A DNA stretch of 64,000 nucleotides from Megaustenia siamemsis (GCA_032433765.1 JAVIAB010000047.1:17983511-18047510); one strand, 5' to 3'; shown: positions 33,746 to 45,415, counted from the stretch's first letter. Notes: generated by a model from the sequence alone, not told the origin. Made by a program: numbers and translations.

Positions 33746-33924
33746 CTTGTTACCACTGTGCAAACAAGTTAAATTTCATGTCAGTGGTACGACTATAATT
33801 GTTTCGTCTTAATCAAAAGAGATTCCATGTTTTTTTGTTTTTTTTTGCAATTTGAGCAAAACAAAAACAAACAAAAAACTAACAAATAGCGCTTTGACAA
33901 TCAGCATGATTGTTAAATTACCCA

Positions 33925-34235
33925 GGTTTGTGGGTCTCGGTAGCCTAGTTGGGAAAACCACCAAATAGGGATACCGACGTTCCAACAACCCATGTTCGAT
34001 TGATTCCGTGGTTGGAAAAAAGTACCTCCGCGATCGACACCAGCCGCTGGCAGAAATGGGTGCCAAGATTATACTCTGGGAAGGTGATGAATGCCGCCTC
34101 ACATCGTGAGTTTCGATACTTGAAGCTACACAGTTCAAAAGTCTCCAAACACTTCTGGATAGGCGTCCGAGCACATATAGGTGGAAATTCGCATGCTAAG
34201 ACGCAATTTCAAGTCTCGTACGTTACCTTTACCCA
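33925..34235 (+). mobile_element. SINE-3, tRNA-like head
   Basis: GGTCTCGGTAGCCTAGTTGG resembles a tRNA 5' half with A box, and CATGTTCGATTGATTCC a B box. The following GGAAAAAAGTACCTCCGCG also resembles SINE-2. It is different from SINE-1. The overlapping 109- and 121-codon ORFs are not recognised proteins. Confidence 0.55.
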
Positions 34236-34429
34236 GATCAGTATTATTCACATCCTCTCTGCAAAAGACATTTTTTGATTCAGAAGACTTTTATTAGCCA
34301 CATCCAGACCTAATCTATCCAAAAATAATGTTAATGTGGTCTATAGTAATTAATAATAGTGAATCAAATAAGTGAAACGATTTGTATAACAATGCAACGT
34401 ATAATAGTATATATAAAACACATTCATCA

Positions 34430-34660
34430 TCAAGTACCGTGCCTGCTGGTGTAAGTGATCCTGTCTCTCCACAACTCTCGATCTCAGTTATTTATCATTT
34501 CTGTTGCTGACCTTTTGCCAAGCCATTCTCTTAAACTGTCTTGTATCTTTTCTCTTTGCTTCCCTCTATCTGTTCGTCTTTCAATGTTCCCAGTTTCATA
34601 ATATATTACAGCTGTTCCCTTCTTATTGTATGGCCAGAAAATGATGATTGTTTACTATAA
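34430..34660 (-). mobile_element. LINE-A 3' fragment
   Basis: Antisense LINE-A tail: CATCATCAAGTACC, CCATTCTCTTAAACTGTC, CTTTGCTTCCCTCTATCTG. 34661-34970 beyond it holds nothing I can name. Confidence 0.75.
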
Positions 34661-34971
34661 TTGTAGCAGCCCATTATTATGCAAAGAAATTACGACGGTG
34701 GGTTTCTGCTGCCTTCCGTCGGTTTGTTTACAGTTGACTCCTCTAGCATTTGACTAAAAGGTCTCACTCACAAGGTAGTGGGGTTGTTTTGCTTTAGGGT
34801 ACCCTTCCTTAGCCTTTTTCTCTCCCGAGCAAACCTGCTGTCTGCAGTTTGTACTGTCTACTGCATACAGTACCATGTAAAATTACCCAACCTGACAGTG
34901 AAAACACATTATAATACATATTTTAAAAAAACAACACACTGTACGCTTATATTAAATTTTATTATAATGCA

Positions 34972-34974
<3 letters not shown>

Positions 34975-35017
<43 letters not shown>
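34975..35017. repeat. TA microsatellite
   Basis: About 21 TA units. The next 380 bases (35018-35400) hold no recognised element. Confidence 0.9.
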
Positions 35018-35020
<3 letters not shown>

Positions 35021-35419
35021 GATACACAGAAAATTTGTTCTGCAATAGTTAGGTGTTGTACATAACTGGGGTTTCAGGCAGAAATAAAGAAAGAAAATGA
35101 GGATTTTTATTTAGATTAGTATGTTCCTTTACCTCAAGCAAAGTCTTGCTGAAGGCTATACTAAACAGACAAAATTCAAACCTGAGATAATAATTTGACA
35201 TTATATTTCAAAACACAGTAAAATTAAGTAAACAATAAGAAAAAAAACAAAGAAAAATTAAGAACAGATAGAAATGAAGCCATGACGATGCATCAACGAT
35301 ACGATTTAACATAAGAATTCTCCTGGAAAAAATATCGCAAGTAATTGAAAGTTCTGACAAATTGATTAATCAACTTCTAAGCAGCTTATGATATATTATT
35401 TAGCGCAGCGACCCATGAT

Positions 35420-35870
35420 TGTACTGGGAAAATTGAGGGACGAAGAAACAAAGCAGGAAAGATAAAGATAAGATAAAGATAAAGGGGGAAGCAAAGAGAA
35501 AAGATAGGGAGCCGCGATAGCTCAGTGGTTAGTGAACTGTACTACAAAGGACAAGAGGTAGGGTTCGATCCTAACCGACGACTTTCGGATTCACCCAGCC
35601 TTAAATAGGTACCGGATTGTTTCTGGGAAAGTAAAGCAGCACGGGCGTAATACCGACCACATTACTCTAAAAATCATGTCTGTAAAATTGATGATCACTA
35701 ACACCATATTACTTATACGCCACTTGGCGTGACGGGGGCTCTTTACTTTACCTTTAAAGAGAAAAGATACCAGACAGCTTAAGAGAATATTTGCAGGTCA
35801 ACAATATAAATTATAAATAACTTCAAGATCGTAAGCTGTGGAAAGACATGATCACCTACACCTAGATTAC
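35420..35870 (+). mobile_element. LINE-A fragment split by SINE-1
   Basis: LINE-A tail sequence (ACTGGGAAAATTGAGGGACG) runs to 35506 and resumes at 35756 (CCAGACAGCTTAAGAGAAT through GGAAAGACATGATCACC). The SINE-1 between has a clear TSD. Confidence 0.82.
35507..35755 (+). mobile_element. SINE-1 inserted in LINE-A, 14-bp TSD
   Basis: Full SINE-1 (GAGCCGCGATAGCTCAGTGG through GGCGTGACGGGGGC). AAAGAGAAAAGATA flanks it at 35493-35506 and 35756-35769, direct evidence of target-primed retroposition. Confidence 0.92.
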
Positions 35871-36344
35871 TTAACCATTTTACAAGCACTACATTCATCT
35901 TCTGGGATTGAGTTATTTATAGGTTACCATCACTACACACCGAACTAGCCCATAGGTGCTCAGATCATCTTCTCAGTATATCGACAACATCAAGCGATTG
36001 GGAGATGTTCTTGGGTCAGTTCAGTTTGTTTTATTCACTGATATTTTGTATTTTCGTAACTATTTAACAACGTTTACTACTCCTGACATTATTTCTTTCT
36101 TCTTATACAGCTGTTTTTTTTTTAAATACACTGATAATCTAAGAAACTTCTGGAAGAAGCCCCTTCATCTGTTTGTTATCTTTAATTGATCTTTTTGAGG
36201 TTTCCCATTTTAACGGCTTACTATAATCTATGTACATATTATCGTTTCAAATATGTGATTATTTTTTTAAAACTATTATTTCTTATTTTACTTCTGATAG
36301 TGAATCCAACATGAAAAATCATTCCCAGTATTTTATTGTAGTCT
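35871..36344. other. Nothing recognised
   Basis: AT-rich sequence with a 77-codon plus-strand ORF (LRSSSQYIDNIKRLGDV) that resembles nothing I know. Confidence 0.4.
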
Positions 36345-36655
36345 AAGAAGAGTAATGAAAACTTTCTGAAAGAGGCTAAAGAAAAAAGAGAGCTAATTTC
36401 CAATATTAGGAAGGAATAATCATCAATTTGTTTGCCATGTAATGAGAAGAGAACAACTGGAATATATTGTGAAAACTAGGAAAGTCGAGGCACGAAGAGA
36501 TAGAGGGAAGAAAAGAGAAAAGATACCAGACAGCTTAAGAGAATGGATTTGGCAGAAGGTCAACTACAGAAATGATAAATAACTGTCGAGATCGAAAGTT
36601 GTGGAGAGACATGATCACCTAAGCCAGCAAACATGGTACTTGATGATGATGATTT
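36345..36655 (+). mobile_element. LINE-A 3' fragment
   Basis: AAGAAGAGTAATGAAAAC through GACATGATCACC, ending TTGATGATGATGATT. 36656-37280 beyond it holds no recognised gene; it includes two adjacent TGCGATATGATTAAGTGATT repeats near 37190-37230. Confidence 0.8.
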
Positions 36656-37446
36656 TATTGTAATTGTTGTCCATTTACTCGCTTCTCTGATCTTTTTGAT
36701 TTCCATAATATTCCATCTTAGGCATTTACCCCTTTCCCTCTCGGCAATTTCATTTACGTCATCACAGCACCGTGGGGTATGCTTATTCTCTTTTCGTTGG
36801 AAAAAAAAAGCAAAACAAAAAATGTGTCTAAATTAAATTAACACTTATTAAGTAATAGATTTGTCAATTTTTCAAAAACAGTTATTTTTCATATAGACAT
36901 TTATTCATAACCGTTGTGCACGCTAATATACAATACATCAACATAAAATACATCAACATACAAAATTATAAATACAATGCAGCGACATACAATATATTAT
37001 AAATAGGATAGAGCGACTTTAAAAAAAAACAACATTATTTTGGCGTTTCAAAATATAACCATGGTGGTCCAAGTGAAGACAAGTCCAAGAACTATAGCCA
37101 TGGGTTGCAGCTTGTTAATGGCGCTGTCCGCTGTGTTGGTAATAGAAATAATAGTAGAAGTCATTAACACGAACTAGAATTCTGATTGTGCGATATGATT
37201 AAGTGATTTTGCGATATGATTAAGTGATTTTTCAACTAAAAATTCTTTAGGAGCTTTCCAAAAAGTAGAATTCCTGCTTTCCAAAAATGAATGTGCTTCC
37301 GGAGTTAAATTCTTCTTTATTTTTCATATTTATTAGCCAAAGAACAAAGAAAAAAGATGAGAAAACAAAGAACAAAGAAACAAAGAAAAATACATCACTG
37401 CAATGCATTATAAAAAAAAGTGGAACAATGTTAAAACAGGTCATCA

Positions 37447-37947
37447 TCATTGAGTGCCGTCTCCGCAACGAAGGTTGGCTACCATGGAGCGCCATTTTGC
37501 TCTATCTCTTGCTTTGATGGTGCAGGTTGTCATCGGTTGATTTGTCCATCTTTTGATGTTACTCGTCCATGTTAATCTTGGTCTGCCTCTGCCTCTTTTA
37601 CCTTGTATTTTTCCCTCCAGGATCACTTTCAGTAGGCTGTTGTGTCTTTTAACATGGCCTAAGAATCGCATTTGTCTTGTTCTAATTGTGTTCAGAAGTT
37701 CTCTTTTCATTTTTAGTTGTTTTAAGACTTTGTCATTTGTTTTCTTTTCCTTCCATCCAATTCTACCTATTCTTCTATATATCCACATTTCAAAGGCTTC
37801 AATTCTCTGTTCTGTTTTCTTGTCTAATGCAGCACCATATAGGAATATTGAGAAGATGTAACATTTTGCTATTCTTAGTTTTAGCTCTGGTGTTATTTGT
37901 TTTGATGTTAGTGTGTCCTTCATGACATTAAAATTACTTTTTGCCAT
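37447..37947 (-). pseudogene. LINE-B post-RT C-terminal segment
   Basis: 166 codons open: FNVMKDTLTSKQITPELKLR, KKTEQRIEAFEMWIYRRIGR, IGWKEKKTNDKVLKQLK, MRFLGHVKRHNSLLKVILEG, GKRGRGRPRLTW and the end CGDGTQ. This is the region downstream of the reverse transcriptase in BovB-like RTE elements. A short gap (GAA-LDKKTE) drops the usual ETWT residues. It is the same reading direction as the RT piece at 39802-41119, from which it is separated by the LINE-C insert. Confidence 0.82.
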
Positions 37948-37966
37948 TCCTATTCTTTTGTTTATT

Positions 37967-39686
37967 CATAGAACTCTTTATACTGTACAAAAGATGCTGA
38001 CAAACACCTATACATCCAGTGGAACACCAATTCTAGACAAATCTGGATTAATGCTAACAACAAGCGCAGACATAAAAGCCCGTTGGGCGGAACACTTCAA
38101 AGAAATTCTTAACCGTCCACTACCTCACAGTTTAATAGATTTTGAAGCTGAAACACCAGCAGCAGAATTAGATGTAAATTTAGATGACTTCACCTTGAGT
38201 GAAATAGAAACCACCTTAAAGCTAATGACCAATAACAAGGCTGCTGGAGAGGATAAGTTAACAGCTGAGATCCTCAAGGCAATTGATAGCCATAATTTAA
38301 TACATCTCCAAAAAATGTTCAACATCATTTGGAAAACAGAGAAGACGCCTCATAAATGGAAAAAAGGAATCATTGTTAAGATCCCAAAAAAGGGCAATCT
38401 TAGAGATTGTAACAATTGGAGAGGCGTGACACTTTTGTCAGTTGCCTCAAAATTATTCTGTAAAATCATCCTAAATAGAATAAAGGATTCAATAGATACA
38501 GTAATGCGTGAAGAACAGGCTGGGTTTAGAAAAGGGAGAAGCTGTCTTGACCACATTTTCACTCTACGACTTATATTGGAGGAACACATTGAAAAGCAAA
38601 AACCTTTTGTACTTAACTTCATCGACTTCAAAAAAGCATTTGATAGTATTCATAGAGATTCTTTGTGGAAAATTCTGAAGCAATATGGCTTACCATCAAA
38701 AATCATAAATATTATCAAAGACATGTATGATGGTTACACATGTGCAGTTCGAACAGAGGAAGGACTGAGCGAATGTTTCCCAATAGAAACTGGGGTTAAA
38801 CAAGGATGTATTTTATCGCCCTTGTTATTTGGAATTGTTATGGACTTCATAATGAAGAAATGCTGCACTGGTAATAAAGGCATCGAATGGATACAAGGAG
38901 ACCATTTGGAGGACCTGGACTTTGCTGATGACATAGTTCTCATCAGCAATCAGATAAAAACGATGCAGGAAAACACAAATGAACTATCATCAATAGCCAG
39001 CAAAATTGGGCTTGAGGTCAATCATGAAAAGACTAAAGTCATGAAAAGTTTAATTCCAACAAGTGACAAAATATACATGGAAAACAAACCAGTAGAAGAG
39101 ATCGATCACTTCATCTATCTTGGAAGTCACATTGATCGAGAAGGGGATACGAGCAAAGAAATTAGAATCAGACTGGCTAAAGCAGCAATGTCTTTCAGAA
39201 GCCTTGAAAAGTTGTGGAAATCAAAACTCATTAGCACAAACACAAAACTTAGGCTATTCAAATCAAATGTACTATCAACCCTTACGTATGCGTGTGAAAG
39301 CTGGAAAACAACAAGAGATATAGAAACAAAGTTGAACGCATTCGAAAATAAATAAATGTCTAAGGAAAATACTTGGTATAGAATGGAACGAATTCAAAAC
39401 AAACGAGGAAATTAGAGAAATCGCCAATCAACCACTAATATCTTCAGTAATAAAGAAAAGACGATGGTCATACGTTGGACATGTGATGAGAAGAGATAAT
39501 AATCGAATAGCAAAGCAAGCCCTCATATGGGAAACAACAGGTAAAAGAAAAAGAGGAAGACCCAGGGAGACACTGAGAAGAACATTGATGAGAGAGGCAA
39601 GAGCAGCAGGAATCGGCTCCCTCAATGAGATAGAACTGCTTGCACAGAACAGAGACAGATGGCGAGATTTGATAAAATATCTTTAA
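37967..39686 (+). pseudogene. LINE-C reverse transcriptase, partial
   Basis: Open to a TAA at 39353-39355. Motifs in order: LDKSGLMLTTSADIKARWAE, NNKAAGEDKLTAEILKAI, WKKGIIVKIPKKGNLRDC, EEQAGFRKGRSCLDHIFTL, NFIDFKKAFDSIHRDSLW, GVKQGCILSPLLFG, then the catalytic FADD at 38921-38932. After a frameshift near 39350 the C-terminal tail continues to a stop at 39684-39686 (GHVMRRDNNRIAKQALIW, GRPRETLRRTL). It is a non-LTR RT with FADD instead of YADD and no RNase H seen; probably RTE-related. The endonuclease end is missing, so it cannot move by itself. Confidence 0.85.
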
Positions 39687-39786
39687 AGAAAACTGCTAGA
39701 ACAAAAATTCATATAGGAGAAGGTGTATCTTGGTCTACGCCCTATGGGCCGGTTACGGCTCGAAAGGTCAATAGATAGATAGATAG
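37967..39786 (+). mobile_element. LINE-C insert in LINE-B, 15-bp TSD
   Basis: 1820-base 5'-truncated LINE ending GGTCAATAGATAGATAGATA. A perfect 15-bp TSD ATTCTTTTGTTTATT is at 37952-37966 and 39787-39801. It splits a minus-strand LINE-B. Other pieces of the family are at 13704-14039 (3' end). Confidence 0.95.
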
Positions 39787-39801
39787 ATTCTTTTGTTTAT
39801 T

Positions 39802-41119
39802 TCAGTTGTACATTTTCCATCACTGGTTATAGTATGTCCAAGGTAGTTATAGTTCTGAACTGTCTCAAGGTCTATTCCTTCAATTTTGATATCCACTTGT
39901 GGGTTTTGAGTATTTTCTTTGTTTATGATCATAGTTTTAGTCTTTTTGATATTCATATCTAGTCCATATTTTTTGCTTGTCGTGTTTATTTCATTAAGTA
40001 ATTGTTGTAGGTCTTTAGGATTTTCTGCTAGTAGTACAGTATCGTCAGCATATCTTAGGTTATTGATTATCTTTCCATTAATTTGTAGGCCTGGCATCTC
40101 TATGATGTTTTTAAAGATTTGCTCAGTGTATAGATTGAACAAGCTTGGTGATAGGATGCATCCTTGTCTTACTCCTCTTTTTATATCAATGGGTGTAGAG
40201 AACTCTTTGTTATATTTTATTATTGCTGTTTGCTCCCAGTATAGATTGCATATTAGTCGTATATCCATGTCATCTAGATGTATCTCTTTTAGGCATTCTA
40301 TAAGTTGTTTGTGGTGTACTCTATCAAAAGCTTTGGTGTAGTCTATGAAGCAGGCATATATTGGTTTGTTTACTTCTGTGTATTTTTCGATTAATGTTCT
40401 CATGCAGAATATGGCTTCTTTTGTCCCGCTATTTTTCCTAAATCCAAATTGCTGCTCATCTAATTCAGTATTGATTTTATTCTGAATCCTTCCTTGTATA
40501 ACTTTTAGCAAGATTTTTGTAACATGGCTCATTAGGCTTATTGTTCTAAAGTCACTGCATTCAACTGCACCATTCTTTTTAGGCAATGCAATGAAAGTTG
40601 ATGTTTTTAGTTCATTTGGTATGTATCCTGTGTGGTATATGTCGTTGCATATGTCTGTAATCACTTCAATGCCAAAATCTTCAAGTGCCTGTATCATCTC
40701 TATCTGTATGCTTTCAGGTCCTGCTGCTTTTCCCCTTTTCATTGTTTTTATAGCTTTTTCCACCTCAGATTTTAAGATTTTATAGCCTGATGTACATTTT
40801 ATAACTGGTTTCTTGTCCTTTGATCATGAAATAGTTCTGTTATATATTCCTGCCATCTATCTATGATATCCTTATTGTCTGTTAGCATTTTTCCTTTTTT
40901 GTCTGCAATGCATCCACCTTCTGTGGCTTTTTTATTTTTATTAGTCATTCTCTTTATTTCTGTGTGCATTCCTCTTAGGTCTTGTTTGCTTTCCATAGTT
41001 TCTATTTCTCTACATTTTTGGCTGAGCCAGTCTTCTTTTGCCTTTTTGCACATTTTGCGTATCTCATTATCTATTTTATTGTATTGGGCAGTGTTCTTCG
41101 CTTGTCTCCTTTCTTCCAT
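39802..41119 (-). pseudogene. LINE-B reverse transcriptase, frameshifted
   Basis: Minus strand. The upstream piece 41119-40799 reads NEIRKMCKKAKEDWLSQKC, HTEIKRMTNKNKKA and IIDRWQEYITELFHD; a frameshift near 40790 leads to a long open part from 40763: KRGKAAGPESIQIEMIQAL, FIALPKKNGAVECSDFRTIS, QQFGFRKNSGTKEAIFCM, CFIDYTKAFDRVHHKQL, GVRQGCILSPSLFNLYTEQI, and catalytic NLRYADDTVLLA (YADD at 40041-40052). It runs up to the LINE-C junction at 39802. BovB/RTE-clade RT. Confidence 0.85.
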
Positions 41120-41447
41120 TTTTTCTAAGATGGTGTTAGTTATCCATTTTTGTTTTTTGTTCTTTTCTCTTTTGGGTAAGGTGTCGCAGGCTTTGTGTAT
41201 GCTTTTCTTTATGCATTGCCATTTGGTTGTTACTTTTTCATCAGGTAAATGAATTTAAATATCTGGGAACAATGTTAACCTCAGATGGTAGCTGTACAAC
41301 AGAGGTGAGATGGAAAATGATTGAGGCGATAGCAGTTTTCCAAAAAATGAGGACGATACTGTGCAATTCATTTTTGACAATAGAAACAAGATAAAAAGAA
41401 TTCTTAAATGTTATGTAGAGCCATTCTTAACATATGGATGTGAATCT

Positions 41448-43270
41448 ACTTCTTCTGCGATCATGGCTCATTCAGACTAGGATTCCGGACTCCAGATGAA
41501 GAATACGATGAAGGCAGCTGTCTGTTTAAAGTGATTCGTTTGCCCCGTATAGTTTCTCTTCCAGGGAGGTGGGTGTGTACCACATTGTCCTTCTCAGATC
41601 TGTGTACTGGGGGAAATCCTGTAGAACATGTTTTGTTGTCATGTTGTCCAGTGTTTAGTAGCATTGGCTGGTAATTCTCATTTTGAGTTTGGCGAACATG
41701 TGGTTTCTCATTCTGTTGTGGCCAGTGCGTAGGTGAAGCATGATGACTTGATCCCTCCTTGATACTTTGGGTGTTTTTGTTTCCATTTTTCATGGTATTG
41801 GCCTTTGATGATGCATTTTGGCTTTATCGTAGCTGACCAGATGGTTCTCTTATGGTAATCTACCTCCCTCTTTAGCTAATTTGTCTGCGCGATCGTTTCC
41901 GTGTATATTATAGTGTGATGGTACCCACTGAATGACCACTCTCTGGAAGTTATTGCACAGTTGGTCTATAGTTGCCCTAAAGTTATCTAGCTCACTGTTC
42001 CTGGGGGTTTTTAGAGCTGTTAGGACTGACAGTGCACCAGTCAGTATCGCCAATTCCTTGTGCATGTTATTTTTGTGTTGGATAGCCAATTTTGCAGTGT
42101 CTTTGGGGGCTTCAGTTTCTGCTTTATAGTTGTTTGAGAATTTCCCAGTAGCTATTGACTTGGCGATCTCTTCTTGGTTATTCAGCCTCTTGTATGTAGT
42201 TGTCGTTTGTGTGTTTTGCTGCTATGTGTTTTCTCGCTGTGTCTATTTGGGTGCCTTTGTCATGATTCGTATTATGTCTTTCCTTAAGTTCTGGTATTTT
42301 GTGTTTCCCATGAGGAGTCATATCAGATGGGATTATGGGTTTCGGCATTGTTTGGGACACTACTGGGTCACTAGTTGCCAATTCTTTGGAGTCTTCCTTT
42401 TCAGAAACCAGTTATTCGTTGGTGCATGGGGTGGCTAGGGAGCTACCCTTTTATATTTCTCCGCTTGTTGCAACATCCTTGTTGCGGACTTTAGTTTTCC
42501 GTCTGTCTTCTATGGGTTGTAAACCTGTTATTGTTTCTAGAGTCTTGATGGGTGTAGATTTCAAATCACCAGTGATGATAAGGGCAGCCTGGTTTTGTGT
42601 TCTGTTAATTTTGATAAGCTGTGATTTGGAAGCTGTAGCCCAGGCTGTGACTCCATACTCTAGGACTGATCTTACTCTTCCTATGTATAGTCGTTTCAAG
42701 ATATTGCTGTCTAGCTCCTGCCAATTGCTTCATAATATATGTTCGTTTTCTGGCTCTTTTGTTTGCTTTGTCTATCTGATTTATCTATGTCATCTGTGAT
42801 CCATAGTGACGCCAAGATATGTTGGGTTTTGGTCAATAGGGAGTGTATGGTCTTTTATCTTCAAGTTTGCAGAGAGTGTGTTTCTTGATAGGTTGAAAAT
42901 TGTGTATGTAGTTTTTTTTTTTTTTTTAATTGGTAGTAACCAGGTGTTTGTCCATTTTTCAAGTTTTCCTGGGGCATCTTGTATTCTGGAGCTAGCCACT
43001 AACATATATTCTTCACGTGCCCATATCGCGAGGTCGTCTGCGTACACTGCTGAGTGTATTCTGGGTGGAATGTCCATTACGATGCCATTTATGAAAATTA
43101 AAAAGAGCGTTGGGGATAGGACTCCACCTTGTGGGACACCTTGTTCGATTCTGGCTTTCTTACTTAGTTGTCCATGTACTTGTACTCTGGCCATTCTGTC
43201 TGGTAGGTATTGAGATATCCAATTTAATAAACGGCCTTGGATGCCAAGTTTGAGAAGCATGTTCTTCAAT
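41448..43270 (-). mobile_element. LINE-D (RNase H-bearing non-LTR) inside LINE-A, 12-bp TSD
   Basis: 1823-base 5'-truncated insert. TSD TGGATGTGAATC at 41436-41447 and 43271-43282. Minus-strand motifs in order: LLKLGIQGRLLNWISQYLPD, RIEQGVPQGGVLSPTLF, YADDLAIW (YADD at 43033-43044), NPTYLGVTMD, then a thumb-like VRSVLEYGVTAWATASKSQL, and an RNase H end QWVPSHYNIHGNDRADKLAK (near 41900). RT plus C-terminal RNase H suggests the I/Jockey-type group, unlike the RTE families. Several frameshifts; no intact ORF. Confidence 0.9.
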
Positions 43271-43829
43271 TGGATGTGAATCATCGACAATAGGACAACA
43301 GACAAGAAAATCACTGGAGGCTGTAGAAATGTGGCTTTACAGAAGATTGTTGAAAATACTACGGGCAGCCAAGAAGAGTAATGAAAACGTTCTGAAAGAG
43401 GCCAAAGCAAATAGAGAGCTAATTTCCAATATTATGAAAAATCAACCATTATTTTTTAGCGATGTAATGAGAAGAGAAGAGCTGGAATATATTGTAACAA
43501 CTGGGAAAATTGAGACACGAAGAGATATAGGGAAGCAAAGAGAAAAGATGCGAGACAGTTTAAGAGAATGGCCTGGCAGAAGGTCAACAACAGAAATGAT
43601 AAATAACTGTCGAGATCAAGAGTTGTTGAGAGACTTGATCACCTACGCCAGTAGTAATGATACCTGATGATGATGATCTTATCAAATTGCACTTCATTGA
43701 GCTGTGCACTTCTTTGTCTAGTGCATCTTTAGTTTGCTTCTGTTCGGAACTTCACACATTAGAGACTACCTTCTCTTCTGGAAGCCAGAAATTCTGACGA
43801 AGTCCCTAGACACTAAGAACTGAAGTTTG

Positions 43830-44085
43830 CATCTTAATATCTGGCATACGTTTGCACAGGGGTCCCTCGCCGCACAGGCATATAACTCTGTCTTCGGAGG
43901 TACTCATATTTTTTTCCGCCCATGTGTAATTGGCGTTTCAAGCCAGGCCTCGCTGCTGAGACCAGGAGTGGTTGCCGCAGAGAGAAATCATAAATAAAAA
44001 TCCCAACTGGCACAGCTTGGATTTGAACCCACAACCTTTTTGTCTCTAGGCCGGCGTCTTGCCACGAGACCAACCAGTACCCCAG
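43830..44085 (-). mobile_element. SINE-2, tRNA-like
   Basis: The minus strand has GGTCTCGTGGCAAGACGCC and the B-box-like GGTTCAAATCC, then a body with GAGACCAGG and GGAAAAAAATATGAGTACC. The same family is at 55105-55310 (plus). 43676-43829 and 44086-44319 hold nothing named. Confidence 0.65.
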
Positions 44086-44319
44086 AAATTGTTAAGTCCG
44101 GGTTCTCTCTCATAAAAAAGACAGCCACTTCATCAAACTAACATTTCTCGAGACTGTTCCTTCTCTATAATCAATTGTTGATCTACCAGGATCAACACGC
44201 TAAATTTATATACGGTAGGGAACAGCTAAATAACTGCAGTTCTACGGTAAAGCTGGTAGCAGGAGCAAGTAGTGGGGCGTAATGTACACTCCTACAAAGT
44301 ATGGTAACAGCACCATCAT

Positions 44320-44520
44320 GTGATGGCTACCGGTTGGCGTAGGTGATCATGTCCTTCCACTATCTTCTATCTACAGTACATCGTATCAGTTCTGTTGTTG
44401 ACTGTTTGCCATGCCATGACACCAAGCTATCCAGTATTTTCTCTCTTTGTTGTCCACGATCTCTCTTTCCTTGTATATTACCTGTTGTAACCAAGTATTC
44501 CAACTTTCCTCTTCTCGTGA
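44320..44520 (-). mobile_element. LINE-E 3' fragment
   Basis: The minus strand reads RRGKLEYLVTTGNIQGKRDR, EKILDSLVSWHGKQ, TTELIRCTVDRR. Confidence 0.78.
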
Positions 44521-44714
44521 CGATGATGATGAACATAGTACCAAAACTATTGAATACATGCAATAACCATATGAAAGATGCGATGTTATTATATTATTGT
44601 TTCATTATTTTACTGAAGCCAATGAAGAAAGAAAGGATACCGAGCGCATATTAAGTAAAATATGGGTTCCCGATTACTCATTTGTTGTTTTGTTTTAAAA
44701 CAAAAAAAACTTAC

Positions 44715-44795
44715 AGAATTTCGGAGTGTAAATCCAATATTCAACTACCGAATCCAGTATGGTTATTGGCCAGCACTCGTAAGTTTGACTTGGAT
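44715..44795 (-). CDS. IgSF exon D', set 1: second half of Ig domain 2
   Basis: 81 nt on the minus strand between acceptor TTTCACAAAAACAG and donor GTAAGTTTTT. With one base from A' (phase 1) it reads NPSQTYECWPITILDSVVEY, then WIYTPKF, ending phase 1. The P-x-Q-x-Y-x-C-x-P pattern, phase and length match exon D (84 nt, DPNQSYTCYP). It was found by looking for a partner of A' on the same strand and is too short to show up as a long ORF. The Cys of YEC is the expected F-strand Cys. A LINE-F-like fragment lies directly upstream at 44850. Confidence 0.68.
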
Positions 44796-44849
44796 CTGTT
44801 TTTGTGAAAGATTAATAACAATTAACAAATTGAAATTGTAGGTATTCAT

Positions 44850-45215
44850 ACGATTATCACACTGTTCACAGAACATCCCTTTCTAAATCACAATTAAGAA
44901 AGATCAATACATGTGAGATGCGATGCTTGAGAAAAGTAACAAACAACAGAAAAAGAGATGGAATACCAAATGAAACCAAAAGAAAAATGGTAGGAACAAA
45001 ACCCTGCAAAGAATATATAGAACAACAACAACTTAAATGGTGTGACCACCAGGTCAGAATGAATCCTTTCCAATCACCATCAAGAGGAAAACCCAGAAGA
45101 AGATGGATAGATGCATTAACAGAGACATGTAACAACAAAGGAAAATCACTAATTCAGACAGTTCGAGCATCTCAAGAACGACAAATGATATGACCACGAC
45201 ACCTTTTAGGTATCA
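44850..45215 (+). mobile_element. LINE-F-like 3' fragment
   Basis: CEMRCLRKVTNNRKRDGIPN, IEQQQLKWCDHQVRMN, GKPRRRWIDALTETCN: an RTE-like post-RT tail. It is in one frame for 91 codons. Confidence 0.65.
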
Positions 45216-45245
45216 GTGAAAAGAGAAAAGTAAAAGAAGATAAAA

Positions 45246-45415
45246 CCCATCCTTAAATGTGTACCGGATTTTTTCTGGGAAAGTAAAGCAGCACGGGCGT
45301 AATACCGACAACATTACCCCAAAAATCATGTGCTGAAGGTCTGTAAAATTTATGGTCACTAACACCATATTCCCTATACGCCACTTGCCGTGACGGGGGC
45401 TCTTTACTTTTTTCT
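45246..45415 (+). mobile_element. SINE-1 3' part
   Basis: CCATCCTTAAATGTGTACC through GCCGTGACGGGGGCTC. The tRNA-like head is missing. Confidence 0.8.

Larger units (their letters stand above)
37441..41241 (-). mobile_element. LINE-B (RTE/BovB-like) inside LINE-A, itself split by LINE-C
   Basis: The longest LINE-B copy. Its 3' end (CATCATCATT on plus) is at 37441 and its truncated 5' end near 41241. CAGGT at 37437-37441 and 41242-41246 is a possible short TSD. The 3' coding piece (37447-37947) and the RT piece (39802-41119) meet in sequence once LINE-C (37967-39786) is removed. Confidence 0.88.
37290..43675 (+). mobile_element. LINE-A host of a four-element nest
   Basis: One LINE-A copy is visible in three pieces: 37290-37440 (TSLQCIIKKSGTMLKQ), 41247-41435 (NEFKYLGTMLTSDGSCTTEV, then FQKMRTILCNSFLTI) and 43283-43675 (IGQQTRKSLEAVEMW, YRRLLKILRAAKKSNENVLK, ending CTGATGATGATGAT). 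The pieces join in coding order when the two inserts at 37441-41241 and 41448-43270 are set aside. The 5' part of the element is missing and frameshifts remain. Confidence 0.88.
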
